From: Cunninghamia lanceolata
Lineage: Eukaryota > Streptophyta > Pinopsida > Cupressales > Cupressaceae
NCBI GenBank assembly: GCA_027924645.1
Contig: BSBN01000187.1
Span: forward strand, 10,434,001-10,498,000
Direction of reading: 5' to 3'
Length of the DNA: 64,000 bases
This document shows, piece by piece, positions 36,901 to 48,329 of this stretch (positions are counted from its first letter, which is position 1; the number at the start of each line of letters is the position of its first letter). The notes under the pieces are model-generated. The model searched no databases. It worked only from the letters and a program-made list of their open reading frames with translations, and had not been told where the DNA came from. The position numbers and the translations under genes were made by a program.

Positions 36901-38876
36901 TTCACAAAAACTCTGACATTACATGCTTGCACATCCATTTAAACTCATTGCAAAAATAGCTCCACTGAAGTATCTCCTCAGCAAAGCAGCTCTCACAGGT
37001 CACCTAACAAAATGGGTAATGCTTCTCAGTGAATACGACATTGAATATGTAGATAGAAAATTCATCAAGGGACAAATCATAGCTAATCAACTAGCAGATG
37101 CACCATTACAAGACACCACGCCAATGTAGTTTGAGTTTCCAGACGAATCCTTATTCATTATATCAACATCTTCTTGGAAACTCTACTTCGACGGGTCTTA
37201 CACAAACCATGGATCGGGGGCAGGCATCTTGTTTGTAACTCCTCAAGGCGACACAATTCCAAAGTCTTACCGTTTGTTATTTCCATGCACCAACAACATA
37301 GCGGAATATGAAGCCTTGGTAATTGGTCTCAAGATGGCAACTGAATGGAAAATCCAAGAACTACATGTCTACGGTGATTCTCAGCTTATAATCAATTAGG
37401 TCAACGATGAGTATCAAACTAAAGATGAAAATCTCATCCCATACAAATGGATGGTTGACGACTTCAAAGAGCACTTTGGGACCATCTCCTTCGAGCAATT
37501 ACCCAGGATTGAGAACAAAGCAGCAGATGCAATGGCAACCATTGCCTCTCTTCTAGAAATACTTGAAAATGAGTCATGGTATGAGTTCTTAGTGGAAACT
37601 ATCCGGCAACCAGATTATGATCTTCTTGAGACCCATTCCATCTGCCTTCTAGTCAGATCTGATTCACCTTGGTACGGTAAGACTTACACTTACCTCAAGG
37701 ACAACATTCTCCCACCTGACCTCTCTTCTAACTAGAGATGAACTTTTTACGACAAACCTCTCACAACACCATCATAGCCGATACCCTATACCGATGTGGT
37801 CTTGATGGTACTTTGCTCAATGTTTAGAACGAGAAGAATCCATAACTGCCTTGCAAGACGTACATGAGAGCGGTCCTTCCTTAGCCAAGAAACTCATGTG
37901 TTGGGGTTATTACTGGCCAAACATGGAAATGGATTCATATCAATTTGTCAAAAGGTGCAAACAGTGCCAAATACACAGGAACCTGATACATGCACCGGCC
38001 TAAGAGCTGAGACCTTTAATGACACCCTGGCCCTTTTGCCAGTGGGGACTTGACCTTGTTGGAAAGATTCATCCACCCTCATCTAATGGCCACAAATTCA
38101 TCATAACTGCCACTGAGTATTTCACAAAGTGGATTGAAGCCATTCCCCTCACCACCATCACAGGTAAGCAAATTTCCTCATTCATCCTGAATTACATTAT
38201 CTGCAGATATGGCATTCCTTCATCCATTATCACGGATAATAGAAGACCATTCAAAAAATAGGATGTCCAAGGACTCTGTGAATGTTTCAAAATCCAACAT
38301 CATTTCTCCACTCCATACTACCCCCAAGGTAACGGTCAAGCTGAAGCATCCAACAAGACCATCTTGAAACTTCTCAAGAAGACAGTCAACGATGCTGGCT
38401 GTGATTGGGCCTACAGAACCAGTATACGCACTCCCACAGGTGCTACACCCTATGCCCTTGTCTATGGTTCAGAAGCCATCCTCCCCATTGAGGTCGAACT
38501 ACCATCTCTCAGGGTGTCATTGAAAGGTCTCATATTAGACGAAGAATACAGAGTCTCCAGGTTACAGGAACTAGAGCTGCTAGAAGAAAGGCGACAAAAA
38601 TCCTTTGATCATCTCAAAGCATATCAACAGATGATGTCAAGAAGCTATAACCACAAAGTTCACCCAAGAATCTTTAAAGTTGGGGACCTCGTTCTCAAAG
38701 AGAATCCTCATAATCAACAAGACAGAGAAAAGAAAGGCAAGTTCGAACCTAATTGGCTTGGGCCCTATGTGATTGTAGTTGCTTACGGATTGGGGGCATA
38801 TCAGTTGGCAACATCAGAAGGTGAGTTGTTCGATGATCCAATCAACAGCATGCACCTTCGCCAGTTCTATACCTAG
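33965..38876 (+). pseudogene. Element A pol: protease, RT, two RNase H domains, integrase
   Basis: Protease has VLIDGGASLNIC (about 34047-34082) and LAYNILLGRLWI. RT begins near 35786; key motifs are LDVGFIRAIDYPEWISNIVP (about 35920-35980), MPFGLKNAGATYQRAM and YVDDILAK (about 36305-36330). The retroviral-type RNase H follows (about 36690-37120). A second RNase H reads YFDGSYTNHGSGAGILF (about 37180-37230) with YEALVIGLKMA and YGDSQLIIN. Integrase has its zinc region near 37890-37980, then WGLDLVG, ITDNRRPF and NGQAEASNKT supplying the D, D, E residues. Stops occur at 34117, 35781, 36001, 36207, 36538, 36916, 37127, 37397 and 38260, plus at least one frameshift near 37740-37840. Dual RNase H is a Tat-lineage trait. 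Confidence 0.9.
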
Positions 38877-40424
38877 GAGAACCCCAATGCAAGGGGGCGC
38901 AAAAACACAAAAAACTCAAAAAAAGTGTTGAAAAGAGAAAATACAAAAAAATTAGAAAAATAGAAAGCATACAAAAACATCATCCTTTGGTGAAAACCTG
39001 GCAAATAGGGGCCTTGGATAGGTATCATGATGAAAACCTAGCAAATAGGCATCATGTTTACTTTCTAGCTTCTCGTCCAAATAAAAGCAAGTGATAAAAA
39101 TCTGGTAAACAGGCATTACTTGTGATAAACCACCTTCTCCATCTTTGGGAATCCAATCACCTTGAGTCCATTCTTCCTTCGTTAATTTCCCATTTGACCC
39201 ATATCTGTCCCACAATAAACACTTGACAGTTACCTATCATGGCTTGATACTCTCCTTGTGGCCTTGTCAACCAAGGTTTTGTCCCATACAGTCTCCTCAG
39301 TGTGAGCCTAGCATAGTGTCCCTCGTCAGTGTCCATGGTCCAAGTCTGTGAACTACGTTGCCTCTACGCCATCATGTAGGCAAGGCCATTATTCTAATGC
39401 ACCCCCAAGGCTTCCATTTGTCCCATCTATCCCATATCTAGTCCCTCTATCAATCTGAATCTGTCTCCACTTTCTCTCACCTAGGTCTTAGGTCCGTTAG
39501 GGTTTACCCCAAACTACGTTGCCTCCGCATCATCACGTAGGCAAGGCCATTTAGCAATGAGCCCCCGAGGCACTAGGTCAATCCCTTAGGGTCCATCTCC
39601 CCAATATGGATTGTACAATCTTCTCACCAAACAAGCAAATGCAAGCAGAACCCGCGCTTCAAGCAGAAATCTTAACTATGTATATCTTAACCTATCTAAA
39701 GCAAAGCAAATACCCAAGCTCTTCTAACTAATTCTATCTAAATTATGGAAAGAAAAACACACCTAATGGAAAGAATGTTTTGTGGATTGAAATCATGGTT
39801 AAGTTACAGGGTCTTGATTTTTCTTATCATGTCTTTCTCTGCTACTCAAGGATGCCAAAAGCTAGAGATGCTATGATGGGGGCATGATCATTTTCTTTGT
39901 TTGCTATCTATGGATTCCGCTTTCGTAATGTGACACCTTGTCTAAGGACATGATCAGCAAAAGATCATCGAAGACATCAAAGGTCTAACATGAACGAGGG
40001 TAATCCTTGTTTGTTGAAATGCAAGGAACACTCAGGTCATCTAGATTCAAGTTTGACTAGATGCTTGAATCAAATTGCTAAATCAAAATCCATGTAAGTA
40101 GTACTCAGGTCATCTCAGTTCAATTATACCTAGATGCTTGTATTAACTTACAACATTTCAGAAAAAGTACCAAAAAATCACTTGCCCAATGATGAAATAA
40201 AGCACTCTAAAAGAAAAACATCCATCCTATATCCATTTACACATCCATGCATCCATATCCCATACAATCATCAGTACCCGTACTATGCAGAGTAACAACA
40301 TCAAATGAAGTTTCAAAGTCTATCTATTCCCAGTCATTCTGTCAAAACCATTCTTCTATCTATCATCCTATCATTCTTGTGTTGATAGAGTACATTTGGA
40401 CATCACAAAAATAAAGCATATAGA
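38877..40424 (+). other. Post-pol spacer of A with short tandem repeats
   Basis: No coding region. There are three repeats of a GTGAAAACCTGGCAAATAGG-like motif (about 38989-39115), two copies about 161 bp apart of CTACGTTGCCTC...GTAGGCAAGGCCATT (39353 and 39514), and two copies 72 bp apart of CAGGTCATCT...TAGATGCTTG (40033 and 40105). Such decayed repeats between pol and the 3' LTR are common in Tat-type elements. D interrupts this spacer at 40424. Confidence 0.7.
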
Positions 40425-41516
40425 TGTTGATAACTGAGAGGGGGGGGGTGAATCAGTTATCCTAATTATTTCCCTTATTGAACTTTCTTATTAATTGATG
40501 CAGCATTGAATCAAACACAAAAACATTACCATGAAATAAGAAACACATAACACAGTATTTTTGACGTGGAAACCCTGTTAAGGGAGAAAACCACGGGGTG
40601 ATTAACCCAAAATTATTCTCTGTTAGAAGAATAGGAGATTACAAAAAATGGCACTTGCCAATTAGGGCTCACTGCCCGAGCACACTGCTCACAAGAGGCC
40701 CACTGCCTACAAGAAGACACACTGTCTACAAAGTGATAAGAATCACAGTCTTGAACTGATTGGAAGCATCTGCATATGCTAGAGTTCAGTTCCGGTTAGG
40801 CTCAGTACACTGATCTGCTGCACTTCATCTTTCCTCTGTTCTTTATTCTGCTATCTTTCACATACCAGATCCTTTTTGCTACTTCTGCTCTATTCTGGAC
40901 TTATTCGCATATATCTTCACACCATCACACCCTTCACAACTAAATCCATCCTCTATATATATCCGCACAAGTAATTTCATCACCTTTCTAGTCGGCATCC
41001 GGAATAGTCTAGTTTCTTACAAACTCTTGTTCTGTCGGCTGAATCCTTCCTCACCAAGCAATGCGGATCAAGCATATACTTGTAGATATCATTAATCATG
41101 TCAGCCAAACATGATTCATGCCTTCACAACCTCTATCATCAATAGTAACACATCCGGAAAGTAGTCTGATACTCTGTCAGTCAGTTCTTCCTCTGTTTTC
41201 ACTGTCTCTCAGGAATCCGGTACTCAACTATTCATATCTTTTTCCTTGTCCATCACCGGAGGCTAAATCCTTGGAATATACCACTCAAGGTAGTCCTCTT
41301 GACTTCCCCAAATCCGCACTGCACCAAGATACTTCCTCTGAGAGATCCGGACCAATCTGTCGGACCTTGCCACATGCTCTGTTCTTGTTCACCGGACCAC
41401 AACATTCTTTATTCTGACTTCCGGTAGAGACACATCATGACTTGCGGATATGTGTGATGACCTTTGTTGCCATCAATGACAACAACCATGAATCCATATA
41501 GTGTCTCTTGCCAACA
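40425..41516 (-). repeat. 3' LTR of D (1092 bp)
   Basis: Minus strand TGTTGGCAAGAGACACTATA to TTATCAACA. TATATATA near 40954-40962 is the probable promoter TATA (minus strand). A G homopolymer near 40439 varies between the two LTRs. Confidence 0.95.
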
Positions 41517-41518
41517 AT

Positions 41519-41671
41519 CTCCCCCTTTGGCATTGATGGCAACACTTAGTGAAAAATGACTAAGTGTTTACACTATGCTCCCCCTTTGCTGATGCTCTGT
41601 CTTTATATACAATTTCCGGAACTCCCCCTTAATTGGATTCCTCATTTTTCACTGCTCCTCACTCCCCCTTT
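41519..41671 (-). promoter_or_regulatory. Four purine tracts and a hairpin beside the 3' LTR of D
   Basis: Minus-strand AAAGGGGGAG tracts are at 41671-41662, 41630-41622, 41587-41578 and 41528-41519, the last joined to the LTR as GGGGGAGATTGTTGG. The stem AACACTTAGT/ACTAAGTGTT is at 41541-41550 and 41559-41568. Spacing and hairpin match element C, so they are conserved parts of the family. Confidence 0.85.
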
Positions 41672-41748
41672 GACATCAATGGCAAAGGGTAGGGTCCGCA
41701 TATCAAAATTTTCAAAAATTTTCTATACATAGCCGCATATTTACATAC

Positions 41749-44700
41749 TCACATATACTGAAGAATGTCTGCAAAGGATGTCTGCAATTGGATCATTTCT
41801 ATAGCCCAACTTTGCTTCATTCTATCCAAAATTGAAATGTGACCACTCAACAAAAATGCAAAAGCTTCTGCCCGCTTGAGATCTGTCGGATCTTTTGTTT
41901 GGGCGGTGGTCTGAGCATCACTGATGGCCTCATGCATAGTTTCCAACTTAGGGATTATAATCCTTCTAAGTTCTCCCATCCGGTTAGTGATGTTCTTCCT
42001 TTACTTCTCAAGATTCTTTATTTCATTCAAGACTGCAATAGTTTGACATTCTTGATTTATTATGGAGGAAGAGAGAGGATCAAAACTTTGAGATAAGCTT
42101 TGTAGCTTGTCCTGTTCCTCTTTTATTTTCTTATCAATTGCTGTTGTTGCCTTTGACCAGGATATACAAAATTTGTAGATGTCACCGCCATCCTTAAGAG
42201 CATTCTCTAAGCTCTTTATTCCAATGCTCACAATCTTCCTATCTTTAGAGATTAATTCTAATACTTCTGAAAATCTTTTATCCAAAAATTCCTTCCGGAC
42301 CTTTTCTTCAGCTGATTTTTCTAGAGAATCAAAATGTGTATCAACACTGCTGACTAAGGTTTTTAGATTACCGAAAGAGGAGGCTGTCGGATCTATCTGG
42401 ATTGATGGCATAATCTTTACAAGTACTTCGGAAGCAGCTTCTATCAACTCACAGTCTTCCATATGAGACTTCAGGAGTTTTTCATTTGCCTTGGCATTTG
42501 CAAATGAAGCTATCTTCATTGTTTGTACCGGAGAGAGAGAGTCAAAGTCGAATGGGCCTTTTAGAAGCTCCGGTTCATCAATCTCTAAAGTTTCTTTGCT
42601 CAAAAATTGTTGAACAGTTTGTGCAGTGTCTCTTGCCGGAGACAGATGTTTCTTTTCTTCTGCAGTCTTGGAACTGTCAACCTCTTTATCTTTCACCCCT
42701 GCTTCCTTCTCCTGTAATTGCTCTTCTTCTTTGGATCCGAAGACTGTAGGGGAAACCGGAGGAGAGATGCTTGTATGTTCAGGGCCCACTTCTTCCGGAA
42801 CAGATGATTCCAAATCCGCAGCTGTTTCTGCACCTAAGTCCTCTACAACAAGAAGATTGAACCTTTTGAAGGCCTTCCGGAGGATCTCTTCTGTCTCTTG
42901 GGCCACTTTGTCAGTCTCACCAAGCATGAGTTGATTCATCCTGGCTTTACTTCTGAACTCATCTTTGCAGTCCTTGAAGATTATGTTCATTGTCTTGGGA
43001 TCAATTTGAGGATATAGCTGAATAGCTATCTGCTCCCGGATCTCAAGATCTTTTGCATGAGCATTGTTCTTTCTTACTTCCAATTCCTTTTCTAGGCTTT
43101 TAGGAATAAGAGATATGATCTCAATGAAAGCCTTATTATATATGTTTAGATATTTGACTGTGGCTTCCTGCAGAGTCTTTTGGTCAGCTTCACTGAAGTC
43201 ATCATAAGATTCAGTCATTGGTTGAAGGTTTCCATCCACCGTGACCGACTTGATTACATTCTCTAGAGACAGAGTGGGCTTTTCAACAGATACCTCTGCC
43301 ATTTCATCCTTGTCTTGTCCTGAGGAGGGTTTACCGGATCCTTTCTTCTTCTACTTCTTTATTTCTTTTACTCCCTCATCTGACTCTGTTTCCTCTTCAT
43401 CCTTTTGGCTTTTATAAGCCCTTGTGGCTTTTGTCTTGGATCTTTTACCGGATGCCTGGACTTCCGGTTTTGAACTTTTGGTTGAGGGAGGTGCAGATCT
43501 TTTTGATGATCTGGTCTGGGTGGGAGTTTCAACCGGAACACTTTCTTTACTTTTCTCTTCTTCCTCAGCCTTCCTCCTCTTTTCCCGGCTGGCATCAAGT
43601 GCCTCTTTTGAAATGCCTAGGCCTTGAGCAATATGCTCAACTTCTTTTCTTACCTTCCTCTTTATCTCCGGTTCCCTGAGTTCTACATGTAACTTTACAC
43701 TCAGTTCCTCAAAGGTTCCAAACCTTTCTGCCTTAGGATCTTTGGGCTGGCTTAGCATGTGTTGAACATGCAGCTCTACTATCTGTTCATCCACTTCATA
43801 CCCCATGGGCATGATCCAAACAGTCCTTGGCTCTATTGCCTCCATTAGACACTGATCTGTTTCAACCATGAAGCATACTGTGTCTTTGTACTTTTCTACA
43901 AGGGATTGGGGTATTCTTTCTCTTGCATGCATCATGCTTTGGAAGTTTTTGAAGTATCCCCATAGAGCTGTATTTCTTGCTTTGGCATCCCCAAGTCCAT
44001 GCAAATAGTCTCTGATTTGGATGGCAACCGGTCTGTCATTTTGCCATACCCATCCACTGGATCCGGGAAGCTCATTCATGTAGTAAAAGAAGAGACACAG
44101 GATCAGATTGCCATATTTGAAGGAGTTTTTCTTGTCCTTCTTAATCTTCTGCAGATTTTCAAAGAGTTGGTTTACTAGAAGCTCGCACAAGTCATAGTCT
44201 GCATTCTCCTTTAACATCTGATAGGCTGTGTAGATTGCAGTTCCCGGTACTGAATTTTCCCTACTGGAGTGATAGATTTTGTAACCAATTATCATAGCTG
44301 CAAATTTGACATCCGGTTCAATGATGTCATCAACTGTCATAGCTCTTTTGTCAAACTTGGATCCGGTTGCATCACTGACTGTCTGATTTTTGACAGATTT
44401 GAGAACAGGTAATCCACCGGATGAGTGCAGACCGGTTACAGCCCTAATTGCGTCCTTGGTGATCTTGAAGGGCTTGTTCAACCATAGGAAGTTGTCATGT
44501 ACTCTACTTAGTACATACCGGACCCATTCATCTTCTTCAAAATAGGGGAAATGAATGCACTGTGCAAAGTGTTTGTCCTGGATGGCTTTATACTGAGGTT
44601 TGATCTCAAAGGAGTCATCTATCAATTGTTTGTGATAGATATCCATCAGTTTTGATTCTCCAAAGTCTTCAAGATTCGCATGGATGTAAACCCTAATATC

Positions 44701-44832
44701 TTCCGTATGCAATACACCATGAGGAACACTAGAGAAGGCTCCTAGTGGATCTACCTCCAATGATTTGTAAGGATGTTTCTTGAATGAGGGGCGAGGTCTA
44801 TCAGAGATCTTAACTATATTTGGAGTAGCCAT
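41749..44832 (-). pseudogene. Large uncharacterised frame of D, 1028 codons, two point stops
   Basis: One frame from ATG 44832 to the stop at 41749, interrupted only by a TAG at 43351 and a TAA at 42001; C has Leu and Glu codons there, so each is a single-base change. No enzyme motif is seen. Residues about 1-330 look globular (KKHPYKSLEVDPLGAFSSVP, AIRAVTGLHSSGG, and a short hydrophobic run YGNLILCLFFYYM). About 380-500 is rich in Lys, Arg, Glu and Ser, with NLS-like clusters (RSSKRS, SGKRSKTK). The last 500 are largely helical with probable coiled coils. In Sireviruses an envelope-like frame occupies this position, between gag-pol and the purine tracts; relation to it is an inference. A captured host gene is the alternative. 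Confidence 0.8.
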
Positions 44833-45485
44833 TCTTCAAAGATTTGCAGTGAGGTAATGAAAAATGAAGAATACCTTATGCGCCTTCAATTTGCACGGAG
44901 TGATTGGATTGATTTCTTTATGCAATGACTTCGGTAGGAGATCCTTGGTGTGCTTGATGAATCTTGTTGCAGAGCTCCACTATTCGCTTCTTCTTGAGTG
45001 CAGAATGAGCAAATGACTTTTGAGAAATCCCTTATATTGCTCCACGAACCCTAATATCTGTCTGCAATAAATGCTTCACCTACATTATTCCAGTTTGCCT
45101 TGTCTGGATAGCTTGGAGTATCCCGGATTAGTCCTGATCTGTGAATATCATCCGGATCTTTCAATCATGAATAAATCGAGGTAACATATTACAAGAACAT
45201 CCCAAACACTCTGTCCAATCCGCAGAACAAGATAGTGCACTTCCAGATCTCTCCAGACCTTTTTGTAATCCTTTGTCATACCGAAGCATCTCCCTGAACA
45301 GGTCTTATTTGATTGATCACAGCTTCTTCATAACTCTAAGCGGACCTCTGAAAACTTGACTGAAGCATCTCAAGACTCATATCTACAAACCCTTTAATCC
45401 GCATCTTGTGCCACATCCGGCACCACTTGTTTGGCTGGGGGAACAGGATTTTCTTTGAGTCTCCCCCTGAGCCTGAGCTCACTTT
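44833..45485 (-). other. Spacer between the two frames of D
   Basis: About 650 nt without a convincing reading frame. It takes the place where protease, RT and integrase would be expected. A similar spacer lies in C at about 30390-31020. Confidence 0.6.
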
Positions 45486-46664
45486 TTAATTTCTGGAAGA
45501 AATATCAGCACCAGAGTCTGGTGCGGATCCAACCTCTACATTCTCTGAACTTTTCTTCACCCAAATCTTGCTCATCTGATTCCTAACTTCATCCGCATTC
45601 ATCTTTTGTTTACCCTTGTCTTGATTCTGATTATACACCGGACCTCTTTTGTCCTGATACTTGTTTCTGTAGACTTTAGCATTATGACCGGACCTATTGC
45701 AGATTTGGCAAATAACATTTCTTTGCATATTTGACTGATATCCTCTTGATCTACATTGATTAGCCATATGACCTACTCTATTGCATGTAAAGCATCTACC
45801 TTTGAATGATTTGTTTACTTGCATAATTCTGCATTTATGGGATTTGTGTCCATACCTTTTGCAGTTGAAGCACTGTCCGGAGAAGGATGAATTAATCTGA
45901 TTCATTCTCATTCTGCACTGATTAGCTTTGTGACCAAAGTGGTTGCAGCTGTGGCAGTATCCATTGAAGGATGGATATCTTTGAGCATTTGGCTGTCTTA
46001 CTGGAGGTCTTCTAGGCCTGCTCCTTGGATTTTCTGATCCAAGATTCTTCTGACCGGATCCGGAGCTTTCTCCTTTCTCATATCCCAAACCATACTTGTC
46101 ATCTGTCCTCTTTTGACTTCCAAGAAGAACTTCAAGTTAAGCAGAACTTATCTTGAATTTCTCTTTATATTCATTTGCTGTTTGAAGGTCTCTTTTGAGA
46201 GAGGCAATTTGATCCTCAAGTTTTTCTTCATTATCTTTGGCATCTTCAAGATTAGATTCAAGATGTCTGATAATCCTGTCCATTTGGTGGCATTCTTCTG
46301 ATTTTTCTTTAAGAGATTGTCTTAGATTGTCTTCAGCCTTTCTTTTTTCTTCAATCTCTTGAGTAAACTTTATAGTTCCTGATTCCATTTCATGTCTTAA
46401 CATAATGACTTCTTTTGATAACTTTTCACATAACTTGGTTTGCTCAGTCAATTCTTCATTTGTATTGCTTTCTTCACTTTGTCTTGCCAACTGTTGGAGT
46501 AGCTCCTTTCTCTTTTTCATAGAGAGACTTAATTTGTCTTTTAATTCTCTCATGAATTCATCAGCCTGTTTGAGTCTTTCCTTTAATTCATTGACTTCAG
46601 AATTTGACTGTTCAAGATCCTCAAGAGCAGTCTTGAGTTGCTCCCTTAAACCATATGCATCCAT
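45486..46664 (-). pseudogene. Gag-like coiled-coil and zinc-knuckle protein of D (one stop)
   Basis: A single frame of 393 codons from ATG 46664, only about 50 nt after the primer site, with one TAA at 46137-46139; C has CAA (Gln) there. Residues 1-170 form a long coiled coil (LREQLKTALEDLEQSNSEVN onward). Four zinc knuckles follow: CHSCNHFGHKANQC, CFNCKRYGHKSHKC, CFTCNRVGHMANQC and CQICNRSGHNAKVY, where the last Cys is lost. Copia Gag proteins normally begin with a UBN2 capsid domain, which is absent here, so this is a C-terminal Gag half only. It would bind the element RNA. Confidence 0.85.
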
Positions 46665-46714
46665 TTGAACTCCCAGATCTTCCTCAAGCTGTTAGGCTCT
46701 ATTAGGAGGAACTT

Positions 46715-46727
46715 GGCTCTGATACCA
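46715..46727 (-). other. Primer binding site of D (iMet)
   Basis: TGGTATCAGAGCC on the minus strand, an exact iMet-type site 2 nt from the LTR edge. Confidence 0.93.
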
Positions 46728-46729
46728 AT

Positions 46730-47822
46730 TGTTGATAACTGAGAGGGGGGGGGGTGAATCAGTTATCCTAATTATTTCCCTTATTGAACTTTCTTATTAA
46801 TTGATGCAGCATTGAATCAAACACAAAAACATTACCATGAAATAAGAAACACATAACACAGTATTTTTGACGTGGAAACCCTATTAAGGGAGAAAACCAC
46901 GGGGTGATTAACCCAAAATTATTCTCTGTTAGAAGAATAGGAGATTACAAAAAATGGCACTTGCCAATTAGGGCTCACTGCCCGAGCACACTGCTCACAA
47001 GAGGCCCACTGCCTACAAGAAGACACACTATCTACAAAGTGATAAGAATCACAGTCTTGAACTGATTGGAAGCATCTGCATATGCTGGAGTTCAGTTCCG
47101 GTTAGGCTCAGTACACTGATCTACTGCACTTCATCTTTCCTCTGTTCTTTATTCTGCTATCTTTCACATACCGGATCCTTTTTGCTACTTCTGCTCTGTT
47201 CTGGACTTATTCGCATATATCTTCACACCATCACACCCTTCACAACTAAATCCATCCTCTATATATATCCGCACAAGTAATTTCATCACCTTTCTAGTCG
47301 GCATCCGGAACAGTCTAGTTTCTTACAAACTCTTGTTCTGTCGGCTGAATCCTTCCTCACCAAGCAATGCGGATCAAGCATATACTTGTAGATATCATTA
47401 ATCATGTTGGCCAAACATGATTCATGCCTTCACAACCTCTATCATCAATAGTAACACATCCGGAAAGCAGTCTGATACTCTGTCAGTCAGTTCTTCCTCT
47501 GTTTTCACTGTCTCTCAGGAATCCGGTACTCAACTATTCATATCTTTTTCCTTGTCCATCACCGGAGGCTAAATCCTTGGAATATACCACTCAAGGTAGT
47601 CCTCTTGACTTCCCCAAATCCGCACTGCACCAAGATACTTCCTCTGAGAGATCTGGACCAATCTGTCGGACCTTGCCACATGCTCTGTTCTTGTTCACCG
47701 GACCACAACATTCTTTATTCTGACTTCCGGTAGAGACACATCATGACTTGCGGATATGTGTGATGACCTTTGTTGCCATCAATGACAACAACCATGAATC
47801 CATATAGTGTCTCTTGCCAACA
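46730..47822 (-). repeat. 5' LTR of D (1093 bp)
   Basis: Nearly identical partner of 40425-41516, with about 11 single-base differences counted by eye. Confidence 0.95.
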
Positions 47823-47827
47823 ATAGA

Positions 47828-48329
47828 TGCATATCATATCACATTTAGAGCTAGTCATGAACATGATTAAATTAGCTACATACATAATACAATGCATTAG
47901 GTCATCCATATATCATCATCATATCGCATCAAACAGCAACGAAATCAAAAACATAGCTAAGTGGATCATATACAAAGGTCGCATAATCATATAGAAATCA
48001 TGTTGCATTTGCATACATTCCAGACATATTAGATCAAACACTCATATCACATAAACATTAGATCATATAGACATCGCATAGCATCATATCAAAAGCATCT
48101 CATATAGCATCAGATAGAACATCTAAGTCTACACATGCATCGCATCATACAACAGAAGTGAATCATCATCTCATAACATATGCAATGAATCATAAGGCTG
48201 CATCATCATGTATACAATCATAAAAAGAAGTCCAAATGTACAATATCATCATCTCTATCTCTAAATCAAAATGTCATATACAATGTGCATCCAAAAGGAT
48301 GGTGATACATGTCCCAAAAAGTACAAAAT
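47828..48329 (+). other. Element A 3' spacer, ATC-rich, no gene
   Basis: Low-complexity sequence dominated by CATATCATATC-like and ATCAT words. On the minus strand it would be the 3' flank or 3' UTR of the antisense PMD gene. No polyadenylation site can be assigned with confidence. Confidence 0.5.

Larger units (their letters stand above)
40425..47822 (-). mobile_element. Pol-less Sirevirus-like element D, young copy, nested in A
   Basis: LTRs 40425-41516 and 46730-47822 differ at only about 11 sites (about 1%) plus a one-base change in a G run. The flanking duplication is ATAGA (40420-40424, 47823-47827). The minus-strand order is LTR, iMet primer site, Gag-like frame (393 codons, one stop), about 650-nt spacer, 1028-codon frame (two stops), four purine tracts with a hairpin, LTR. 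The enzymes needed for transposition are absent, so it moved with proteins from another element. It is the most recent insertion in the window. Confidence 0.95.

Noticed and set aside
41118..41417. A 99-residue open frame repeated identically at 47424-47723
   Set aside because: Both lie at the same position inside the two LTRs of element D and run against the element; the identity reflects LTR identity, not a duplicated gene.
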